NCBI GenBank assembly: GCA_016293925.1
Contig: JAEDCX010000071.1
Location: 1-12,516, forward strand
Source: Lachnospiraceae bacterium
Lineage (GTDB): Bacteria > Bacillota > Clostridia > Lachnospirales > Lachnospiraceae
DNA: 12,516 nt
Reading direction: 5' to 3'
Shown: positions 5,748 to 12,516 of the stretch, one piece after another
Layout of the letters: every line of letters starts with the position of its first letter
Position numbering within the stretch: the first letter of the stretch is position 1
Translations under genes and position numbers: made by a program
The notes under the pieces: generated by a model
What the model saw: the letters and a program-made list of their open reading frames with translations, nothing else
What the model was told of the DNA's origin: nothing
Databases searched by the model: none

Positions 5748-8552
5748 ATGTCGATTTTGTACGATCCGAATCAGAGAATATTTACTTTGCATACCAAAAC
5801 AACAACCTACCAGATGATGGTAGATCAGCAGGACTATCTGCTGCATTTATACTACGGATCTGCCAACTATGGGCAGATGGATTACTCTCTGGTGTATGCA
5901 GACAGAGGGTTCTCCGGCAATCCACATGAGGCGGGGAATGACAGAACGTATTCATTGGATATACTGCCGCAGGAATATCCGACACTTGGAACCGGAGATT
6001 ACAGAACCTATGCACTGAATATAGAAAATAGCGACGGTTCACAGTGCTGCAATCTGCAGTTTGACCGTTATCAGATTGAGAAAGGGAAATACAGGCTGTT
6101 AGGACTCCCGGCAGTGTGGACGGAGGAGGATGAAGCGGAAACGCTGGAAATTGTTCTGCGGGATCGTGTCAGCAAAATAGAGGTCAGCCTGCTGTACGGT
6201 GTTCTGGCAGACGCAGATATTATCACGAGGAGTGCGGTCATCAGAAATACCGGCGAAGAAAAGATCATCATCCGGAAAGCGGCAGGGGCATGTCTGGATT
6301 TCCTGACGGGCGATTTTGATGTGGTGAAATTGTATGGCAGACACGCCATGGAAAGAAACGTTGAGCGAACCCGGGTGGGGCATGGTACATGCTCTTTTGG
6401 CAGCAGGAGAGGGACCTCCAGTCACCAATATAATCCGGGGGTAATTCTGGCAGACCGCAATACAACAGAGGAATCCGGGCGCTGTTATGGAATGCTGTTC
6501 GTATACAGCGGCAATTTTCTGTGTGAAGTAGAAAAAGATCAGATGAACCAGACCCGGTTGCTTATGGGACTGGCCGATGAACAGTTTGCCTATCCTCTGG
6601 ACGTGAGGGGAGAGTTTACCGTACCGGAAGTCATTCTGTCTTATTCCGATCACGGATTGGCGGAATTGTCGCATCGGTATCATTCGTGCATACGCAATCA
6701 TGTGTGCAGGGGAAAATATAGGAATGGTCCGAGACCGATACTGATCAACAGCTGGGAAGCAGCGTATTTCGATTTTAACGGAGAAACCATTGTTAATCTT
6801 GCAAAAGAAGCCGCCTCTCTGGGAATCGATATGGTGGTTATGGACGATGGATGGTTTGGAAAACGGAATGATGACAATTTCTCGCTGGGAGATTGGTACG
6901 TAAACGAAGAAAAACTGGGATGCTCCCTAGCGGAACTGATTGGCAGAGTCAATCAGCTGGGGATCCGGTTCGGAATCTGGATGGAACCGGAGATGGTAAA
7001 TGAGGACAGTGATCTGTACAGAAAGCATCCGGACTGGGCAATCCGGATTGCAGAGCGGAACCCGATCCGCTCCCGGAATCAGCTTCTCCTGGATTTCTCT
7101 AGAAAAGAAGTGAGAGACTGTATTTGGGGACAGATCTGTGCTCTTTTGGATCAGGGCAATATTGAATATATCAAGTGGGATATGAACAGAAGCATGGCGG
7201 ATGTATATGCCGGAAATGTATCCTACGATTATATGCTTGGCGTATATGATTTCCTGGAGAAACTGAGGGAGAAGTACCCGGATATCCTGATAGAAGGCTG
7301 CAGCGGGGGAGGGGGAAGATTCGATGCGGGAATGATGTATTATACACCACAGATCTGGTGCAGCGATAATACCGATGCAATCAACAGAACGATAATCCAA
7401 TACGGATCGTCCTTCTTCTATCCGGCGTCTGTGACCGGCTCGCATGTGTCAGCAGTTCCGAACCACCAGACCAGCAGGATCACAAGTCTGAAGACCAGGG
7501 GAATCACTGCCATGGCAGGTACCTTTGGGTATGAGATGAATCCGGCACATTTGAGTACAGAGGAAAAGGATGTCATCCGGGAACAGATCAGGACGTATCG
7601 GAAGTACGAAGCGTTGATCTGTCAGGGAGATTATTATCGTCTTTCCGATCCTTGTTCCGATGCACATTCTGCGTGGATGTTTGTTTCCCGGGATCAAAAA
7701 AAGGCTCTTATAAATGTGGTCAGACTTGAGGTCCAAGGGAACATGCCAACAACCTATGTGAGGCTTCGGGGACTGAAACGGGACAGAGTTTATGTGGATG
7801 ATGCTACAGGAAAAGTGTATTTCGGTGCTGCACTCATGGAAATCGGGATTCCGCTTGCTGCCCCGACGGAAGACTACGAAGCATATCAATGGTCATTGAC
7901 GGAGATGGACACGGCGCACAAACTGTATGAGAAGATAAAGGAGCATATCCGTGTGGGAGAGAACAAAACTGTGATCAGTCTGTTCGGCGGTTCCGGATGC
8001 GGCAAAACAACCATGGCTGCAGGAATCAGCCAGCTTCTGCGTAAGGACGGAATTGGTTGTTATGTACTTGCCGGAGACAATTATCCCAGAAGAATTCCAA
8101 TGCGCAATGATGAAGAGCGACAGAGGATATACGAGACGTCAGGAACGGACGGTCTGACCGGGTATCTTGGAACGCCGGAGGAGATTCTCTTTGAGGAGAT
8201 CAATCAGGTCATTGAGGCGTTCAAAGCAGATAAGCCTTCTGTATCTGTAAGAAAGATGGGAAGAAGGGACGGTGAGATCGGGTATGAAAACATCCATGTC
8301 CGTGATACACAGATCCTTCTGATCGAGTGGACACACGGCGGAAGTGAATATTTGTATGGGGTGGATCTGTCGATTTACATAGACAGTACCCCGGAAGAAA
8401 CATTATACAAACGGATAAAGCGGAACAGAGATACAAATACAGCCGGAGAATTGATCCGGACGGTTCTGGAAATCGAACAGGAAAAGTTGGTAATGCAGTC
8501 CAAATGGGCCCAAATTGTTGTAGGCAGGGATGGTGATATTTATGAACAATAA
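5748..8552 (+). CDS. agaSK: AgaSK: GH36 alpha-galactosidase fused to sucrose kinase
   Basis: A 934-aa cytoplasmic bifunctional enzyme, matching in length and layout the characterised AgaSK of Ruminococcus gnavus (about 935 aa). Residues 1 to about 720 are a GH36 alpha-galactosidase: N-terminal beta-supersandwich, (beta/alpha)8 barrel from about 325 with DMVVMDDGWFGKRNDDN (361-377), nucleophile D478 in YIKWDMNRS, GCSGGGGRFDAGM (517-529), and acid/base D540 in WCSDNTDA. Residues about 735-934 are a P-loop kinase: Walker A GGSGCGKT (747-754), SGD-type GDNYPRR (776-782), EWTHGG (860-865) and lid-like YKRIKRNRD (887-895). In R. gnavus the enzyme removes galactose from melibiose or raffinose and phosphorylates the resulting sucrose. 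The start has TAGGAGG 8 bases upstream. All catalytic residues I looked for are present. The end overlaps the phosphorylase gene by 11 bases, which fits handing sucrose phosphate to that enzyme. Confidence 0.96.
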   Translation: MSILYDPNQRIFTLHTKTTTYQMMVDQQDYLLHLYYGSANYGQMDYSLVYADRGFSGNPHEAGNDRTYSLDILPQEYPTLGTGDYRTYALNIENSDGSQCCNLQFDRYQIEKGKYRLLGLPAVWTEEDEAETLEIVLRDRVSKIEVSLLYGVLADADIITRSAVIRNTGEEKIIIRKAAGACLDFLTGDFDVVKLYGRHAMERNVERTRVGHGTCSFGSRRGTSSHQYNPGVILADRNTTEESGRCYGMLFVYSGNFLCEVEKDQMNQTRLLMGLADEQFAYPLDVRGEFTVPEVILSYSDHGLAELSHRYHSCIRNHVCRGKYRNGPRPILINSWEAAYFDFNGETIVNLAKEAASLGIDMVVMDDGWFGKRNDDNFSLGDWYVNEEKLGCSLAELIGRVNQLGIRFGIWMEPEMVNEDSDLYRKHPDWAIRIAERNPIRSRNQLLLDFSRKEVRDCIWGQICALLDQGNIEYIKWDMNRSMADVYAGNVSYDYMLGVYDFLEKLREKYPDILIEGCSGGGGRFDAGMMYYTPQIWCSDNTDAINRTIIQYGSSFFYPASVTGSHVSAVPNHQTSRITSLKTRGITAMAGTFGYEMNPAHLSTEEKDVIREQIRTYRKYEALICQGDYYRLSDPCSDAHSAWMFVSRDQKKALINVVRLEVQGNMPTTYVRLRGLKRDRVYVDDATGKVYFGAALMEIGIPLAAPTEDYEAYQWSLTEMDTAHKLYEKIKEHIRVGENKTVISLFGGSGCGKTTMAAGISQLLRKDGIGCYVLAGDNYPRRIPMRNDEERQRIYETSGTDGLTGYLGTPEEILFEEINQVIEAFKADKPSVSVRKMGRRDGEIGYENIHVRDTQILLIEWTHGGSEYLYGVDLSIYIDSTPEETLYKRIKRNRDTNTAGELIRTVLEIEQEKLVMQSKWAQIVVGRDGDIYEQ

Positions 8553-10035
8553 ACCTATGCTAAATGCATATCCGGACAGTATGGGCGGAACTTTGTCGGA
8601 CATTGTTTCTCTGCTGTCCGGGGAGGATTTGAAGGATGTCTTCGGCTCCTTCTACATTCTGCCAAGTCTCTACCATTCGGATCTGGACAGAGGATTCTCC
8701 GTGATCGATTATGATATCAACGAGAAGCTGGCTGACAAGCGGGATCTGGAAGCTTTGAAGCGGTTGGGAATTGATCTGAAACTGGATTTTATCCTGAATC
8801 ATGCTTCCGCACAATCACCACAATTCGTGGATCTTGTGAACCGGGGCGATCGGTCGGAATACAGAGATTTTTTTATTCACTGGAATGATTTCTGGAAGGG
8901 GTATGGCACCATGACGGAGGAAGGGTATATCAAGCCGGATCCGGAATATCTGCAGAACATGTTTTTCCGTAAGCCGGGACTTCCGTTGATGATGGTACAA
9001 TTTCCCGACGGAACAAGGGTTCCATACTGGAACACATTCTATCAGGAAGAACATTACCCGCTGTATCTCGGACAGATGGATTTGAATATCAAATCGCCGA
9101 AGGTATGGGACTATTACAAAGATACACTGGCAAAGATCGCCTCTTACGGAGCAGATATCGTGAGACTGGATGCCTTTGCATATGCGCCCAAGGAACCGGG
9201 AGCGAAGAATTTTCTGAACGAACCGGGAACCTGGGAATTACTTCGGAAGATTCAGGAAATCGCAGCTCCCTACAAGCTCACACTGTTGCCGGAGATTCAT
9301 GCGGCGTATGAGGAACAGATCTATACCAAGATCGCGGAACAGGGATATATGACCTATGATTTTTTCCTGCCAGGACTGGTCATCGATGCTATCGAGAATA
9401 AGCGGAGCAGATATCTTGCGGCATGGGCGAGAGAGCTTGTGGAGAAGAATATCAGAGTAGTGAATATGCTGGGGTGTCATGATGGCATTCCGCTTCTGGA
9501 CCTGAAAGGAATCCTGCCGGAAACAGACATTCGAGACCTGATCGACCGGATTGTGGATCGCGGTGGACTGGTCAAGAATCTGCACGGACAGAAAAATATG
9601 TATTATCAGGTAAATGCAACGTATCTGAGTGCACTGGGAGATTCCGAGCAGAAACTTCTGATGGCCAGGGCAATCCAGTTATTTATGCCGGGTAAGCCGC
9701 AGATATGGTACCTGGATCTATTTGCCGGGAAAAATGACTATGAGGCCGTAAGAATGGCGGGTGAGTCCGGGCACAAGGAGATCAACAGGACAAATCTGTC
9801 GATGGAACAGATCGGGACGGCGTTAAAGACTAGGGTTGTGAAAAAGCAGATTGAGATGATCCGTTTCCGAAATTCATGTAAGGCGTTCAAAGACGGGGCA
9901 GGAATACGGATTGAGGAAGACGGAGAAGGAATTCTTCGGATTATCTGGCAGAATGAAGAATGCAGTGCGGAACTGATGGTGGATCTGATGAAAGAAACGT
10001 ATGAGATAAAGGAAACAGTGGATGGGTCAGTTTGA
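8542..10035 (+). CDS. GH13_18 sucrose-6-phosphate phosphorylase
   Basis: A 497-aa GH13 subfamily 18 enzyme. GH13 regions seen (numbering from ATG 8542): LKLDFILNHAS (region I, H87); ADIVRLDAFAY (region II, nucleophile D210); LLPEIHAAYE (region III, acid/base E251); LGCHDGIPLLDLKG (region IV, H313-D314). Substrate loop LHGQKNMYYQVN (about 347-358) differs from plain sucrose phosphorylases and is where I expect phosphate-recognising residues. The R. gnavus orthologue in the same locus acts on sucrose 6F-phosphate, giving glucose-1-phosphate and fructose-6-phosphate by a retaining mechanism. I prefer ATG 8542 (GGTGA at 8532-8536, 5-base spacer; MNNKPMLNAYPDSMGG is the family-like N-terminus) over ATG 8530, which has a poorer ribosome site. 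It starts within agaSK's last codons and ends inside a hairpin shared with the converging sstT gene. Plain sucrose phosphorylase activity is a less likely alternative. Confidence 0.88.
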   Translation: MNNKPMLNAYPDSMGGTLSDIVSLLSGEDLKDVFGSFYILPSLYHSDLDRGFSVIDYDINEKLADKRDLEALKRLGIDLKLDFILNHASAQSPQFVDLVNRGDRSEYRDFFIHWNDFWKGYGTMTEEGYIKPDPEYLQNMFFRKPGLPLMMVQFPDGTRVPYWNTFYQEEHYPLYLGQMDLNIKSPKVWDYYKDTLAKIASYGADIVRLDAFAYAPKEPGAKNFLNEPGTWELLRKIQEIAAPYKLTLLPEIHAAYEEQIYTKIAEQGYMTYDFFLPGLVIDAIENKRSRYLAAWARELVEKNIRVVNMLGCHDGIPLLDLKGILPETDIRDLIDRIVDRGGLVKNLHGQKNMYYQVNATYLSALGDSEQKLLMARAIQLFMPGKPQIWYLDLFAGKNDYEAVRMAGESGHKEINRTNLSMEQIGTALKTRVVKKQIEMIRFRNSCKAFKDGAGIRIEEDGEGILRIIWQNEECSAELMVDLMKETYEIKETVDGSV

Positions 10036-10053
10036 CCTCTCCACTGTTTCTTT
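10009..10053. terminator. shared hairpin terminator inside two convergent coding ends
   Basis: A 14-bp outer stem (10009-10022 with 10040-10053, one G-T pair), one T/C mismatch, then a wobble plus the 5-bp GGTCA/TGACC inner stem and a GTT loop, together make a 45-base near-perfect hairpin. It covers both stop codons (plus TGA 10033-10035; minus TGA 10029-10027). Flanking T-runs are short (TTTCTTT on plus, CTTTATCT on minus), so termination may be partial, but its position between converging genes argues for a bidirectional terminator. Confidence 0.65.
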
Positions 10054-11256
10054 GCGTTTCATGCGGTCGTGATATTCCGCGGTTGCCGCAAACATAACGT
10101 CACCGCTGGAGTTCAGGGCAGTTTCGACGGAATCCTGCACAACACTGATGATGAATCCTACAGCAACCACCTGCATGGCCACCGCATTGTCGATACCGAA
10201 CAGGGAGCATGCCATGGGGATCAGGAGCAGGGAACCACCCGCTACGCCGGAAGCTCCGCAGGCACCCAGCGTTGCCAGGAGACTCAGAATCAGAGCGGTA
10301 GGCACATCCACGGATACACCCAGGGTATGAGCCGTTGCCAGCGTCATTACGGTAATGGTGATGGCTGCACCGTCCATGTTAATCGTGGCACCGAGCGGGA
10401 TGGATACGGAATAGAAATCCTTCTCCAGACCGAGTTTCTCGCACAGATTCATGTTGACGGGAATGTTGGCTGCCGAACTTCTGGTGAAAAAAGCAGTCAG
10501 ACCGCTTTCCTTCAGACACCGAAACACAAGCGGATATGGGTTCCGCTTCAGAAAAACAGCAACGATGAGGGGATCCACGATCAGTGCTACGGCAAGCATA
10601 CAACCGACTAACAGTCCCAATAGTTTTCCGTAGGTCGTGAAGATGGACAGACCGCTCTCGGAAACGGATTCATATACAAGTCCCAGAATGCCGATGGGTG
10701 CAAACTGGATGATCCATCTGACTGCATGGGAGATGACCTCTGAAAAATCCGAAATAACAGTTTTCGTGGTTTCTTTCGCGTACATTTTTAACCCAAGACC
10801 AATGATGACGGACCAGAAAAGAACACCGATATAGTTGGCACTGGATACGGAATCCAGGGGATTGGATACCATATTGGCCAAAAGATTGGTGAAAATCTCC
10901 CCAATTCCTTCCGGCGGATTGCCCGTCGTGGTTTCCGTCAGGGCAATGGTCACGGGGAAGAGGAAACTTCCGGCAACGGCCACGAGGGCAGCCAGAAGCG
11001 TACTCAAAAGATAGAGAATAATGACAGTTCGAAAACGCCTGCCGATTCCTTGTTTCGCTCCGGCAATAGCACTCATGACAAGAAGAGCCACCAATATTGG
11101 GGCAACTGCCTTCAAGGCTCCTACGAAGACGGTGCCCGGAATAGCGAATGCTGTGATCCCCGGGCATGTGACGCCAAGCACGGCACCGATCACAAGACCC
11201 AAAAATATTTTCAAAACAAGATTTGTTGAAGTCCATAATCTGATGAATCTGCGCAT
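10027..11256 (-). CDS. sstT: SstT-type Na+/serine-threonine symporter
   Basis: A 409-aa inner-membrane transporter of the dicarboxylate/amino acid:cation symporter family, close in length to E. coli SstT (414 aa). Hallmarks: hairpin-loop serines FFTRSSAANIPVNMN (256-270); ATINMDGAAITITVMTLAT (290-308), the transmembrane segment 7 cation/substrate motif; GACGASGVAGGSLLLIP (331-347); and QDSVETALNSSGDV (374-387). About eight hydrophobic segments plus two re-entrant loops are visible. I chose the ATG at 11256, not one 18 bases upstream, because GGAGG (11262-11266) sits 5 bases before it. It would import L-serine and L-threonine with sodium, unrelated to RFO use. The last codons lie in the convergent hairpin and overlap the phosphorylase gene by 9 bp. 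Confidence 0.93.
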   Translation of the reverse strand: MRRFIRLWTSTNLVLKIFLGLVIGAVLGVTCPGITAFAIPGTVFVGALKAVAPILVALLVMSAIAGAKQGIGRRFRTVIILYLLSTLLAALVAVAGSFLFPVTIALTETTTGNPPEGIGEIFTNLLANMVSNPLDSVSSANYIGVLFWSVIIGLGLKMYAKETTKTVISDFSEVISHAVRWIIQFAPIGILGLVYESVSESGLSIFTTYGKLLGLLVGCMLAVALIVDPLIVAVFLKRNPYPLVFRCLKESGLTAFFTRSSAANIPVNMNLCEKLGLEKDFYSVSIPLGATINMDGAAITITVMTLATAHTLGVSVDVPTALILSLLATLGACGASGVAGGSLLLIPMACSLFGIDNAVAMQVVAVGFIISVVQDSVETALNSSGDVMFAATAEYHDRMKRKETVERSN

Positions 11257-11286
11257 GTAATCCTCCAAATCCATAATCTAAAAGAT

Positions 11287-11315
11287 AGTATATACCATTT
11301 TCCGTTTTCTGAAAA
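11287..11315 (-). promoter_or_regulatory. sigma-A promoter of sstT
   Basis: On the minus strand TTTTCA (11310-11315) and TATACT (11287-11292) are separated by exactly 17 bases. Transcription would start near 11280, giving a leader of about 24 bases with the GGAGG ribosome site. No riboswitch-like structure would fit in so short a leader. Confidence 0.65.
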
Positions 11316-11404
11316 GGGAACTGCTGTGGTTGCCGATATTTGCAAACGACAGGGGGAATGGACCTGGATACAATGTATTCCCGCAGCTATATTGTATTTC
11401 CCGG

Positions 11405-11432
11405 ATACGCAATTCAAAAATGCATTGCGTAT
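11405..11432. repeat. 28-bp palindrome over the guaA -35 box, candidate operator
   Basis: ATACGCAAT (11405-11413) and ATTGCGTAT (11424-11432) are perfect 9-bp inverted copies separated by 10 bases; the right arm contains the probable -35 hexamer of guaA. A related weaker repeat, ATACAAT (11368-11374) / ATTGTAT (11391-11397), lies just upstream. A short TGTCA (11433-11437) / TGACA (11445-11449) pair lies between -35 and -10. This placement suits a repressor site. It does not resemble the Bacillus PurR box that I know. Confidence 0.45.
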
Positions 11433-11453
11433 TGTCACAGTTCATGACATAAT
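11425..11453 (+). promoter_or_regulatory. probable promoter of guaA
   Basis: TTGCGT (11425-11430), a 17-base spacer and CATAAT (11448-11453) with a TGA extension (11445-11447) form an extended -10 promoter. Start would be near 11460, leaving a leader of about 36 bases. That leaves no room for a purine riboswitch, and none is seen further upstream. Confidence 0.55.
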
Positions 11454-11495
11454 GATGCTATGGGTACAGAACGAAAACAGATGGAGGACATTAGA

Positions 11496-12479
11496 ATGGC
11501 GAATGACAGAAGACCGGATGATATGGTTAGAATCACAACCCCTGAACTGGCACAGGCATTTATCGATGAACAGGTAAAACTGGTACAGGAGCAGGTGGGG
11601 GACAAAAAAGTACTGTTGGCACTCTCCGGTGGTGTAGACTCATCCGTAGTAGCCGCACTGCTGATCAAAGCAATCGGCAAGCAGCTGGTGTGCGTCCATG
11701 TCAATCATGGATTGTTGCGGAAAGGCGAGCCGGAACAGGTCATCGAAGTGTTCCGCAATCAGATGGACGCGAATCTGGTATATGTGGACGCAACGGATCG
11801 CTTCCTGGACAAGCTTGCAGGAGTAACGGATCCTGAGAAGAAGAGGATGATCATCGGCGGTGAGTTTATTGAGGTGTTTGCAGAGGAAGCCCGTAAACTG
11901 GAGGGAATTGAATTCCTGGCACAGGGAACCATCTGGCCGGATATTCTGGAGAGTGAGCACGGAATCAAAGCCCATCATAATGCGGGCGGTCTTCCGGAAG
12001 ATATGAAATTCGAACTGGTTGAGCCGGTGAAGATTCTGTTCAAGGACGAGGTTCGTATTGTAGGTAAACAGTTGGGACTTCCGGACGGAATGGTATTCCG
12101 TCAGCCGTTCCCGGGACCGGGACTTGGCGTGAGATGTCCGGGCGCCATCACACGTGATCGCCTGGAAGCGGTTCGTGAGTCCGATGCAATCCTGCGCGAG
12201 GAGTTTGCGAAGAACGGTCTGGAAGGGAAAGTCTGGCAGTATTTCACAGTGGTTCCTGATTTCCGATCCACCGGTATTAAGGACGGAAAGCGTGCTTTTG
12301 AGTGGTCCGTTATCATTCGTGCCGTGAATACCACGGATGCCATGACAGCCACTGTTGAGAACATTCCTTTTGAACTGATGTGTCATATCGTAGATCGTAT
12401 CGTGAAAGAGGTGCCGGGGGTAAACCGCGTGTTGTATGACTTCACACCGAAACCTACGGGAACGATTGAGTTTGAATAA
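11496..12479 (+). CDS. guaA: GMP synthase, ATP-pyrophosphatase part only (no glutaminase domain)
   Basis: A 327-aa protein equal to the C-terminal two thirds of bacterial GMP synthase, which aminates XMP to GMP using ATP. PP-loop SGGVDS (44-49), HVNHGLLRKGE (68-78), QGTIWPDILES (143-153), KAHHNAGGLP (158-167), XMP/dimer region RQPFPGPGLGVRCPGAITRD (202-221) and the C-terminal YDFTPKPTGTIEFE (314-327) are all intact. The class I glutamine amidotransferase domain (about 190 aa) normally fused in front is absent: upstream DNA holds a promoter, a palindrome and the divergent sstT. The enzyme must use free ammonia or a separate glutaminase subunit, as archaea do. Start ATG 11496 has GGAGG (11483-11487) 8 bases upstream; an in-frame ATG at 11460 lacks a site and falls at the predicted transcription start. 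Core motifs look functional, so I do not call it a pseudogene. Confidence 0.92.
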   Translation: MANDRRPDDMVRITTPELAQAFIDEQVKLVQEQVGDKKVLLALSGGVDSSVVAALLIKAIGKQLVCVHVNHGLLRKGEPEQVIEVFRNQMDANLVYVDATDRFLDKLAGVTDPEKKRMIIGGEFIEVFAEEARKLEGIEFLAQGTIWPDILESEHGIKAHHNAGGLPEDMKFELVEPVKILFKDEVRIVGKQLGLPDGMVFRQPFPGPGLGVRCPGAITRDRLEAVRESDAILREEFAKNGLEGKVWQYFTVVPDFRSTGIKDGKRAFEWSVIIRAVNTTDAMTATVENIPFELMCHIVDRIVKEVPGVNRVLYDFTPKPTGTIEFE

Positions 12480-12494
12480 TGTACATGAGCCAAG

Positions 12495-12516
12495 AAATGC
12501 CGAATTTACGGCGTTT
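12495..12516 (+). terminator. probable guaA terminator, cut by window end
   Basis: AAATGCCG (12495-12502) pairs with CGGCGTTT (12509-12516), one T-G wobble, around an AATTTA loop, 15 bases after the guaA stop. The window ends in TTT, so the expected T-run cannot be confirmed. Confidence 0.6.

Noticed and set aside
6099..6701. 200-codon minus-strand frame inside agaSK
   Set aside because: Antisense shadow of the conserved GH36 N-terminal domain, with no ribosome site or recognisable domain.
11275..11495. Purine riboswitch upstream of guaA
   Set aside because: The likely transcription start leaves only about 36 bases of leader, and the conserved guanine-aptamer loop sequences are not visible.
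1..12516. CRISPR array, tRNA/rRNA genes, insertion sequence ends
   Set aside because: No regularly spaced repeats, no tRNA-like cloverleaf or rRNA segments, and no transposase or terminal inverted repeats were recognised by reading.

Overview
The window looks like a chromosomal segment of a gut Firmicute, probably a Lachnospiraceae-type Clostridium relative. Shine-Dalgarno sites are strong (GGAGG type). The central protein is a near-canonical AgaSK, the alpha-galactosidase/sucrose-kinase fusion described from Ruminococcus gnavus. The sugar ABC transporter has no local ATPase, as is common in Firmicutes. Species cannot be fixed from the sequence alone.

Left end (1-1700), an accessory-looking and AT-richer stretch. 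It holds a small unrecognised ORF, then a GNAT acetyltransferase pseudogene that has lost its middle. Next comes an AviRa-family 23S rRNA methyltransferase, a putative orthosomycin (avilamycin/evernimicin-type) resistance determinant. This gene is preceded by a six-codon mini-ORF with its own Shine-Dalgarno, buried in a perfect 12-bp hairpin. That arrangement looks like a drug-sensing translational attenuator and is the most novel feature here. A strong 17-bp-stem terminator closes the region.

Centre (1709-10035), a complete raffinose-family oligosaccharide (RFO) locus. A divergent AraC-type regulator is followed by a five-gene, tightly packed operon: lipoprotein binding protein, two MalF/MalG-type permeases, AgaSK (GH36 plus P-loop kinase) and a GH13_18 sucrose-6-phosphate phosphorylase. 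Consecutive genes overlap by 4, 4 and 11 bases or lie 12 bases apart. The implied route is: RFO import; galactose removal; ATP-dependent phosphorylation of the released sucrose; phosphorolysis to glucose-1-phosphate and fructose-6-phosphate. The last step saves one ATP compared with hydrolysis. The AraC/operon intergenic region carries a 9-bp inverted repeat around the araC -10 box and an 11-bp-spaced direct repeat in front of the operon's probable -10.

Right end (10027-12516), housekeeping genes. An SstT-type Na+/serine-threonine symporter converges on the RFO operon. The two 3' ends overlap by 9 bp inside one shared hairpin, so both proteins end in related KETV-containing tails. Divergent from sstT is a GMP synthase with only the ATP-pyrophosphatase and dimerisation parts and no glutaminase domain. 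It has a recognisable promoter with a 28-bp palindrome on its -35 box, and a probable terminator cut by the window end.
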